From: Sphingomonas sp. Leaf9
GTDB lineage: Bacteria > Pseudomonadota > Alphaproteobacteria > Sphingomonadales > Sphingomonadaceae
NCBI RefSeq assembly: GCF_001421355.1
Contig: NZ_LMKC01000005.1
Location: 383,001-447,000, forward strand
Direction: 5' to 3'
Length of the DNA: 64,000 nt
Shown here piece by piece: positions 24,731 to 31,485 of this stretch (within the stretch, counting starts at the first letter, position 1; each line of letters starts with the position of its first letter). The notes below the pieces were generated by a model. That model was not told where the DNA came from. It worked only from the letters and a program-made list of their open reading frames with translations, and did not search any database. The translations under genes were made by a program, and so were the position numbers.

Positions 24731-25953
24731 CGTTGAACAATCGATGTCGTATGTTGACCCCACCCGTCCAAAAGCTTCCGTCGCATCTCCACAAACGTCG
24801 TCCGCTTATATGCTCGCACGACCTTGTCAGGCACGATGTGCGCCAACGCTGCCTCAGCGACCGGATCTGGTATATCCGGCATCTTCTCAGCCGCCCAATC
24901 GCGGAACGAGCTGCGGAAGCCATGCGCATCGTAAGGCTGGCCCGCATTACGTAGCACCTTGTTCATCGTCATGTCGGAGAGCATCCCACCCCTCTGCCCT
25001 GGGAACACCAACTGGTCGGGCTTCGGGGTCGCATCGCCCTTGATCTGCTTAAGCAGGGCAACGGCAGCGCCGTTGAGCGTGACGGTGTGTGCCGAAGCGT
25101 CGTTGCCTTTCATCAGCGACGCCGGCCGATTCCACTCGCGCTTATCCAAATCGATCTGCCCCCAACGAGCGCCGCGGACTTCGCCCGGGCGGGCCGCAGT
25201 ATAAATCTGGAACAGCAACGCAGATCGACCGGTCGTAGCGGGCTGGGCAACCAACCCAGCAACGAACGCCGATACGTCGACGTACGGCATCGCCTGATAG
25301 TTTCCCCCCTTGGGCTGACGCGGCAGTCCAACCGTTACCGATCGACCCGGTGCTTCGGTCGCACGCCATCCCTTCCCGTGCGCGAAGTTCAGCACGGTCC
25401 CAATCCGCTGGCGCACCTTCCGCGCCATGTCGGCTTTGGTCGTCCAGATTGGGATGAGCACGTTCGAGATGTCGGCGGCGGTGATGGCGTCGACGCGGAT
25501 GTCACCGATCGTCTTGAACGCATGGTTCTCGAGGGACTTGATGAATGTCGCGGCGCCCTTCTCCGACCAGCCGGACTTCAGAGCCAAGTGGGCCGCTTTG
25601 GCAGCATCACGGAACTTGGGGATTTTGAGCCGTTCGCGGTCACGCTCTGCGATCGGGTCGAGCCCCGACTTGGCCGCGACGCGGAGCATAGCCGCCTTGT
25701 CACGCGCTTCGGCAAGGGTCAGGATCTTTCGCTGCAGGATCGGGATGACGATGGGAGACGCCTCCCCCTTCCCTGTCGCCCGTGACGATGTGTCGGCTGT
25801 GCCGAGCCCTATGTCGCGGCGCCGGCCATCGACCTGCACCCGCAACAGCCATGCTTTTGCGCCAGACGGTTTGACGAGCAGGTACAAGCCGTCGCCATCT
25901 GCGTGGCGGCCGGGCTTGGCACTCTTGACGGTCAGGGCAGTGAGTTTCGGCAA
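24727..25953 (-). CDS. P4-type tyrosine integrase
   Basis: A 408-residue tyrosine recombinase. It has an N-terminal arm-binding domain (DUF4102 type, MPKLTALTVKSAKPGRHADG), a core-binding domain at about 105-195 and the catalytic domain after it. The catalytic set is Arg255 (AARPGEVR), His344 and Arg347 (HGFRSSFRDW), His372 and Tyr382 (AYKRTTF). It would integrate and excise the 19-26 kb element. No tRNA gene is next to it, so the attachment site remains unknown. A GTTC-N7-GTTC operator-like site lies 54-68 bp before its start. Confidence 0.95.
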   Translation of the reverse strand: MPKLTALTVKSAKPGRHADGDGLYLLVKPSGAKAWLLRVQVDGRRRDIGLGTADTSSRATGKGEASPIVIPILQRKILTLAEARDKAAMLRVAAKSGLDPIAERDRERLKIPKFRDAAKAAHLALKSGWSEKGAATFIKSLENHAFKTIGDIRVDAITAADISNVLIPIWTTKADMARKVRQRIGTVLNFAHGKGWRATEAPGRSVTVGLPRQPKGGNYQAMPYVDVSAFVAGLVAQPATTGRSALLFQIYTAARPGEVRGARWGQIDLDKREWNRPASLMKGNDASAHTVTLNGAAVALLKQIKGDATPKPDQLVFPGQRGGMLSDMTMNKVLRNAGQPYDAHGFRSSFRDWAAEKMPDIPDPVAEAALAHIVPDKVVRAYKRTTFVEMRRKLLDGWGQHTTSIVQR

Positions 25954-26006
25954 ATGGCTCCCCTATGCGTTCCCTCACTTTGGCGCGGCTGGCGGCGAAC
26001 GTCAAC

Positions 26007-26021
26007 GAACAACTACGGAAC
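26007..26021 (-). promoter_or_regulatory. candidate LexA (SOS) operator before integrase
   Basis: GAAC, seven bases, GAAC on the plus strand; read in the direction of the integrase gene this is GTTC-N7-GTTC, the alphaproteobacterial LexA consensus. It is 54-68 bp upstream of the integrase start and overlaps the likely promoter region. A second, imperfect copy (GTTC-N7-GTTT) is at 26026-26040 on the plus strand. Confidence 0.55.
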
Positions 26022-26096
26022 ATACGTTCCATACCTGTTTCGATATAGGAGGAGAAAGCGAACGGGAGCGAATAACTGCGAACAGTTAGTTAGATG

Positions 26097-26225
26097 CCTG
26101 TAAGCGGCACCACTCTCCCCAAAATCGTTGAAAAACAGTCGTATAAGCAACAGTCACTGGCTGATTGTCGCACACGAGTGTCACACAACGCCTGTCGCTC
26201 TCGAAATGGGGGAGCGGGATGTCGC
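26097..26225 (+). repeat. left inverted arm of recombinase module
   Basis: Block 1 is 26097-26123, begins CCTGTAAGCGGCACCACTCT and pairs with 27724-27750. The private insert is 26124-26154. Block 2 is 26155-26195, contains TGTCGCACACGAGTGTCACA and pairs with 27683-27723. Block 3 is 26196-26225, begins CGCTCTCGAAATGGGGGAGC and pairs with 27626-27655. All three blocks are identical to the reverse complement of the right arm. Confidence 0.9.
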
Positions 26226-26231
26226 ACACAG

Positions 26232-27614
26232 GTGTCGCACAGATCGCCTTCTGGCGTCTGGCGTCGAGGGGCAATGTATCAGTATCGGGTGCGGGTGCCC
26301 GCCGATCTGAGGCAAGTCCTTGGATCGAGCCATATCAACAGGTCGTTAGGGACAGCCTCGCTGGCCGTTGCCCGCCGATCGGCAAAGGCGATGGCCTATC
26401 AGATCGATCGAAGCTTCGAAGAAGCGCGGAAATCTGGCGCATGGAAAGCTGCGTCAGCGCTGCCCCCGCTACAAGCTGCGGAGGTTAGTGTGCCTTCAAC
26501 GATCGCGGATCATGGACTGACTCTCGGAATTGTCGTCGAACGCTATCTGACGGACGCAACCATCTGCCGTTCTCCAAAGAGCCAGATCGTTTATCGAACG
26601 ACGTTCGCGACCGTCTGCGCCATTCTGGGCAGCGATACGCCCATCAAATCAATTTCTCGTGATGGGTGTCGCCAAGTATTGAGCGTGCTTCAAGCGCTTC
26701 CCCCGAATTCCCGCAAAAGGTGGCCGGGTATATCTCCCGTCGATGTTGCTGCGGACGCTCACCAGCGCGGTGTGGCACCGATGAGCACCGCGAACTGCAA
26801 CGAGTATATGAATAAGCTTTCCAGCCTCTTGAATTGGGCTGTCCGAGAAGAGATGATTGATCGAAATCCGGCGCGAGGCCTACGGGTCGCTGACCGGAGG
26901 CTGGCGCGCGAGAAACGTGATCCATTCACCTTGCCGCAACTACGGGCCATTTTCACGGCTCCTCTCTATACGGGATGTAGAGATGATGGTTCAGGCTACG
27001 CAGTCGTCGGCTCCAATCGCCCACGGCGTGGACGCTTCTGGATTCCACTTATCGCGCTCTGGTCGGGGATGCGACAATCGGAGATTTGTCAGTTGCTCAC
27101 GGGGGACGTGAGGCTGATCGAAAATGTGCTGTGTTTTGTAGTCTCGGATGTCGATGGCGACGGCAAGAGACTCAAGACGGCGGCCAGCAGACGGTTGGTT
27201 CCAGTGCATCCTGAGCTTTTAAGGATTGGCTTCGCGCTCTATGTGAGCGAGCGGCGTCGATCGGGAGATTGCCGTCTCTTTCCCGACCTTAGCTTGGACT
27301 CACTGGGACTTTACTCAGGAAAGTTCGCGAAGTGGCTTGCTCGCTTTCTCGCCTCAACAAGTGCTGCTGCGCCGGGTGCATGCTTTCATGGTTTTCGGCA
27401 CTCCTTTCGAGACGCGTTGCGGGAGGCACGGATTGACCGCGATATTGCCCTCACACTGGGCGGCTGGACCACCTCTTCCGGGAGTAGTGGGGGCGGGGTC
27501 GCTGATGCTTATGGGCGGGGTTATCGTTCCTCGGCACTTAATGATGCCATCTCAAAAATAGCTTATCCCGGTCTCGATCTGTCGCACCTCTATGTTGAGA
27601 CAAGCAAGGGTTGA
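26232..27614 (+). CDS. tyrosine recombinase of the inverted-arm module
   Basis: A protein of about 460 residues if read from GTG 26232 (ATG 26274 is an alternative; the longer frame from 26094 would run through the left arm). The first part (MYQYRVRVPADLRQVLGSSH) is a DUF6538-like N-terminal domain. Counting from 26232, the catalytic residues are Arg281 (SGMRQSEICQL), His386 and Arg389 (HGFRHSFRDAL), Trp412 (LGGW, where many relatives have His) and Tyr427 (DAYGRGY). The gene lies head to head with the satellite integrase but is a different subfamily, so it does not look like a duplicate. It stops 11 bp before the right arm. Confidence 0.9.
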   Translation: MSHRSPSGVWRRGAMYQYRVRVPADLRQVLGSSHINRSLGTASLAVARRSAKAMAYQIDRSFEEARKSGAWKAASALPPLQAAEVSVPSTIADHGLTLGIVVERYLTDATICRSPKSQIVYRTTFATVCAILGSDTPIKSISRDGCRQVLSVLQALPPNSRKRWPGISPVDVAADAHQRGVAPMSTANCNEYMNKLSSLLNWAVREEMIDRNPARGLRVADRRLAREKRDPFTLPQLRAIFTAPLYTGCRDDGSGYAVVGSNRPRRGRFWIPLIALWSGMRQSEICQLLTGDVRLIENVLCFVVSDVDGDGKRLKTAASRRLVPVHPELLRIGFALYVSERRRSGDCRLFPDLSLDSLGLYSGKFAKWLARFLASTSAAAPGACFHGFRHSFRDALREARIDRDIALTLGGWTTSSGSSGGGVADAYGRGYRSSALNDAISKIAYPGLDLSHLYVETSKG

Positions 27615-27625
27615 CCAGTCAACCC

Positions 27626-27750
27626 GCGACATCCCGCTCCCCCATTTCGAGAGCGATTTGAGAGGCTTAGTCCATCATCGGAACAGGCGTTGTGTGACAC
27701 TCGTGTGCGACAATCAGCCAGTGTTTGGGGAGAGTGGTGCCGCTTACAGG
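27626..27750 (-). repeat. right inverted arm of recombinase module
   Basis: Reverse complement of the left arm in three perfect blocks (27626-27655, 27683-27723 and 27724-27750). The private insert 27656-27682 separates the first two blocks and has no counterpart in the left arm. The left arm instead has an insert between its first two blocks. So the arms have diverged by whole-segment gain or loss, not by point changes. Confidence 0.9.
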
Positions 27751-27801
27751 AAGCGTACTGGTCTCTGGCTTGCAACCGTCGAGAATGGACAAGGCACTGC
27801 C

Positions 27802-28251
27802 ATGACCAGCGAAAGGCGCCGCGCCGCGATGGTCATGGCAGGCATTGGCCTGACGCTGTCACTGCTGTGCGGCTGGTTGCTGACAAGTTCGATTCGCACG
27901 TCGCTGACCGCGTAGCAGCGTGGCACTGCGGAGGTTCGGGTTTCGGGCGGCGATGTCGGCATGCTCGTGCTGATGCCCGTTTTCGTGGCGTTGACGGCGT
28001 GGGGAGCGATCGCTGTGTTTCGGGAGGGCCGCGCGCTGCACCGGATCGGCAACGGGATCGCAATCGCCGCGATCGTGGCCTTGCCAGCCGTCCTTATCGG
28101 ATCATGGGCGTTGCAGGCCTGGACGGAACAGCGGCTGGCGCAGGAGGGCTATGTCCGGTGCGGGACGGATCGGATCGGTCGCTTTCCCGCCGTGACCCTG
28201 TGCGTCCGCAAGCACGCCCCGGCCCGCGTTCGCCCCGCTGGGCGCGCATAG
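27802..28251 (+). pseudogene. small membrane protein interrupted by an in-frame amber codon
   Basis: One continuous frame codes for a three-helix membrane protein, with a start at 27802 (MTSERRRAAMVMAGIGLTLS) and an end at 28251. A TAG stop at 27913-27915 cuts it after 37 residues, and downstream the frame carries on with QRGTAEVRVSGGDVGMLVLM. A CAG-to-TAG change would explain it, so it is probably a recent nonsense mutation. The periplasmic C-terminal segment has two Cys (YVRCGTDRI, TLCVRK). A second product starting at 27961 is possible. The function is unknown. Confidence 0.65.
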
Positions 28252-28276
28252 GGGACGACGCGCCAACCGATGAACG

Positions 28277-29392
28277 TCAGTGCCGCGCATAGCGCCCCTG
28301 CGGCATCGCTTCGGGCAGCAGATCGTCGCCGGTCACGGTCAGGCGCAGGCGGTCGAACGGTGCGCCGGTCAGCTGGCCCGTATCGACGATGATGGTCTGC
28401 ACCCCCTCGGCCAGCGGCTTGATCGGCAGGGTGACGGGACTGACGCCTGGGTGCGGCACGGCAACGACCAGCCGGTCGACCGCCGCCCCGGCGCGGCGCG
28501 GTGCGAAGGCCCAGCCGCCACGGCCGGTCTCCGCCTGATCGCGCTGGCCATCGCTGAAGACGAAGGTCACGCCGACGTTCGACAGCCGCAGGTCGCGCGC
28601 CGGATCGCCCACCAGCACGGCGACCGCCCGTTGCCACTGCGCCGGGGCAAGCGCGGCGCCGTCCTCGCGCGGCGGCGGCTGGCATTCGGGCGGCAGGGCG
28701 GGCGCAGCCATCGCCGGCACCGGCACGCCCGCCGCCTGAAACGCCTGTTCCATGGCGAAGCGCGCGCGATACCATGCCTCCATCGCGGCATCGGCGGCGC
28801 TGCGCTTTGCGCCATCGTCCGGCAGCTTGACGGCGGCGGCGATCGCACGGGTCGCCGCGTCGCGCGCCTGTTCGGCGGTGCGCTTTGTAGCCTCGGCCCG
28901 TGCCGCCGCCGTTCCCCCGCCGGAGCCGGGAGCGGAGGGGATCATCGCCGTCGTCGCCTCGTCCGCGCCCCACGGGCACCGCGCCGCGATCCGCTCCGCC
29001 GCGTCCGACCGGGCGGCATCGTGCAGGCGGCGCTCGACCTCCGCATCCCATGGCAGCACCTGGTCCGCACGGACGAGCGGCGTGTCGGGCGACGCGCGAT
29101 CGGCGACCAGCGTCACCGTCTGGCCGGTGCGGCCCCAGCGCCCCTTCGCGACCTGATCGACCGCGCCATAGCTGATGAACCATTCGAACCGGCCATCGGG
29201 CTTGAGCAGCAGTTCCGACCCCGTTTCCATCACGCCCGACAGGTAATAATGCCCGGCCAGCGCCGCATCCGCCCCGCCGATCTCAGCCGACGGCGCGGCT
29301 TCGGCGGCCGGCGCGCGCGGCGTCTGCGCATCCGCCGGCGAGGCAAACAGGGGAAGCATCCAGACCAGAATCGCCAACCCGCCACGCCGCAT
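28277..29392 (-). CDS. exported hypothetical protein
   Basis: A 371-residue protein read from ATG 29392 (RBS GGGAG). It has a signal peptide ending about residue 22 (MRRGGLAILVWMLPLFASPA). The first part (HYYLSGVMETGSELLLKPDG and FEWFISYGAVDQVAKGRWGR) is a beta-rich sensor-like domain, the middle is Ala/Arg-rich helical and the end is beta-rich. It is the last gene of the carbohydrate locus and is likely periplasmic. No function is known. Confidence 0.6.
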   Translation of the reverse strand: MRRGGLAILVWMLPLFASPADAQTPRAPAAEAAPSAEIGGADAALAGHYYLSGVMETGSELLLKPDGRFEWFISYGAVDQVAKGRWGRTGQTVTLVADRASPDTPLVRADQVLPWDAEVERRLHDAARSDAAERIAARCPWGADEATTAMIPSAPGSGGGTAAARAEATKRTAEQARDAATRAIAAAVKLPDDGAKRSAADAAMEAWYRARFAMEQAFQAAGVPVPAMAAPALPPECQPPPREDGAALAPAQWQRAVAVLVGDPARDLRLSNVGVTFVFSDGQRDQAETGRGGWAFAPRRAGAAVDRLVVAVPHPGVSPVTLPIKPLAEGVQTIIVDTGQLTGAPFDRLRLTVTGDDLLPEAMPQGRYARH

Positions 29393-29475
29393 CCGTCGAT
29401 CTCCCGCATCGGGGGCCTTGCCCCAATGCCGACCCTGCCGGAAAGCGGTGCCGCGCGGCAACCGCCAGGACGCGA

Positions 29476-31485
29476 TTACAGCCGGCGAAAGCGGATCGCC
29501 TGCCCCCCACCCCGTGCCAGATCGATCGACAGACGATCCCCCGCCGTCACCGCCTGCGTCCGGATCGCCAGCCGCTCGGGTGCAGTGCGCCAGTCGGCAC
29601 CGGGGCCATCGGCATAGATCGTGGCCTCGTACCGCGCGCCCTTGTCCAGAAAATCGAGCGGCACGCTCAACGTGCGTGCGGTGTCGTTGGTGATCGCGCC
29701 CAGATACCAGTCGGGGCCATTACGATCGCGCCGCGCGACGACGGCATAGTCGCCGATCGCCCCCTGCAGCGTGCGGCTTTCCTCCCAGTCGGTCGGCACG
29801 TCGCGGATGAAGCGGAACGCATCGGCATGCTCGTCATAATGTTCGGGCAAATCGACCGCCATCTGCACCGGGCTGTAGAGCACGACGTACAGCGCCAGCT
29901 GGTTGGCGATGGTGGAGGGGACGCGATTGTCCGGCCGGGTCGCGCGGTAATCGAACCGGACGACGCCCGGCGTATAGTCGAGCGGCCCCGACAACAGCCG
30001 GGTGAAGGGCAGGATGGTGGTATGATCGGGCGCATTGCCACCGTCCGGGCTGCCGCCATTATATTCCTGCCCCCGTGCGCCCTCCCGGCTCATCAGATTG
30101 GGCCAGGTGCGGCGCAGCCCGGTGTCCTTGACCGGTTCGTGCGGGAACAGCGCGATGCGATGCCGCGCCGCCGCCTCGACCACGGTTTGCAGGCTCTGAA
30201 CCGCATATTGGCTGTCGGGCCATTCGGTCTCGTCCAGCCGGGTGCCGACATAACCGAGCTTGATCGATCGCACGCCGTAGCGGTTGTAATAGTCGAGTGC
30301 GGGTTCGAGCTGGCGCAGATAGTCCTTCACCTGCCCGCCGGTTTCATGATGCCCGATCAGGTCGACGCCCTTCGCGCGGGCATAGGCCGACACCTCGGCC
30401 ATGTCGAAAGCGGGCTGGGCGCGGTCGAGGACGAAGCGCGAGTGGCCGTTCTTCCACCATTCGGGGACGTCCCAGCCGACATTCCACCCCTCGACCAGCA
30501 CGCCCTTGATGCCGTGCTTCGCCGCCCAGTCGATATAGGATTTGGCGCGGGCAGTGGTCGCGCCCAGCTTCGGCCCCGGCTCCCAGGTCAGCAGGCCGGT
30601 GTGCATCGCCCAGAAGATGCCGATATATTTTTCCGGCTTCACCCACGACACGTCGCCCAGCCGGTTGGGATCGTTGAGGTTCAGGACGATGGTCGAATCC
30701 GCCAGATGCGCGGCGTTGGGCGCGACCATCACCACCCGCCACGGCGTTACCGCCCCACCGTGCGTCCGCGCCCGGTCGCCATTGGACCAGGGCGACAGGT
30801 CGGCCTTCAGCGTGCGGCTGTTTTCTTCGGGCATGCGCAGGTTCATCGACGGAAAGTCGACCAGCGCCGCCTCATGCACCGCCATCGCCACGCCGTCGCC
30901 TTCCAGCGTCAGCGGGGTCTGCGCGGTCTGGATCGCCGACAGCGCGGAGCGGCTATATTCATATTCGCTATATTTCTCGCGATACGCCGGGATCGACCAG
31001 GCGCGGTAATTCTGCGCGAAGTGAAATTCGGTCGCCTCGTCGGTCACGACCAAAGGCTGCTGCGCAGTGCCGGGCAGCGTGTAGCGAAAACCGAAGCCGT
31101 CATCGAACACGCGAAACTCGACGCCGAGCTTGCGGCCATCGGCGGCGGCGAGCGTTGCGACCAGTCCGCGATAATGCTCGCGCATCTCCCGCCGCTCGCC
31201 CCATGGCTGGGTCCAGGGGCGATCGAGCGCGGTCGGGCGGCTGGCGACCAGCGTCAGCCCGGTGTCGAGTGGTGCGGCATCCCTGAACCGGAAACCCAGC
31301 CGCGACCGGTCGAGGATCGGTTTCCCGTCATAGCGCGCGCGGTACACCGCCTCGCCCCTGTCGACGGCCCAATCGACCGCGATCCGGCCATCGGGCGAGG
31401 TCACCGTCTGCCACGCCTGCCCCAGCGCCGGGGTCGCCGCGATCAGTGCCGCGAGCCCGACGATCATGCCCAACCGCGTGCGCAT
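29476..31485 (-). CDS. glycoside hydrolase family 97 enzyme (alpha-glucosidase/galactosidase type)
   Basis: A 669-residue secreted enzyme with a signal peptide (about 1-22). The GH97 N-terminal beta-sandwich runs to about residue 285, the TIM-barrel catalytic part to about 570 and a C-terminal beta domain follows. Barrel phrases include GVLVEGWNVGWDVPEWW, LIGHHETGGQVKDYL and LFPHEPVKDTG, which carry the acidic and histidine residues expected near the calcium-bound active site. It would release alpha-linked sugars in the periplasm. It overlaps the receptor gene by one base, so uptake and cleavage are co-expressed. Confidence 0.92.
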   Translation of the reverse strand: MRTRLGMIVGLAALIAATPALGQAWQTVTSPDGRIAVDWAVDRGEAVYRARYDGKPILDRSRLGFRFRDAAPLDTGLTLVASRPTALDRPWTQPWGERREMREHYRGLVATLAAADGRKLGVEFRVFDDGFGFRYTLPGTAQQPLVVTDEATEFHFAQNYRAWSIPAYREKYSEYEYSRSALSAIQTAQTPLTLEGDGVAMAVHEAALVDFPSMNLRMPEENSRTLKADLSPWSNGDRARTHGGAVTPWRVVMVAPNAAHLADSTIVLNLNDPNRLGDVSWVKPEKYIGIFWAMHTGLLTWEPGPKLGATTARAKSYIDWAAKHGIKGVLVEGWNVGWDVPEWWKNGHSRFVLDRAQPAFDMAEVSAYARAKGVDLIGHHETGGQVKDYLRQLEPALDYYNRYGVRSIKLGYVGTRLDETEWPDSQYAVQSLQTVVEAAARHRIALFPHEPVKDTGLRRTWPNLMSREGARGQEYNGGSPDGGNAPDHTTILPFTRLLSGPLDYTPGVVRFDYRATRPDNRVPSTIANQLALYVVLYSPVQMAVDLPEHYDEHADAFRFIRDVPTDWEESRTLQGAIGDYAVVARRDRNGPDWYLGAITNDTARTLSVPLDFLDKGARYEATIYADGPGADWRTAPERLAIRTQAVTAGDRLSIDLARGGGQAIRFRRL

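Larger units (their letters stand above)
26097..27750 (+). mobile_element. recombinase module bounded by long inverted arms
   Basis: A 1,654-bp unit made of a left arm (26097-26225), a single tyrosine recombinase gene and a right arm (27626-27750) that is the reverse complement of the left arm in three perfect blocks (27, 41 and 30 bp; 98 bp in all). The blocks keep the same order, but each arm has one private insertion (31 bp at 26124-26154; 27 bp at 27656-27682). The coding region fits exactly between the arms. There is no obvious target-site duplication. It could be a transposable or an invertible segment; I know of no named family with this layout. Confidence 0.75.

Noticed and set aside
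26080..27770. Target-site duplication around the inverted-arm module
   Set aside because: The bases outside the two arms (...TTAGATG and AAGCGTACTG...) share no direct repeat, so I do not claim a transposition footprint.
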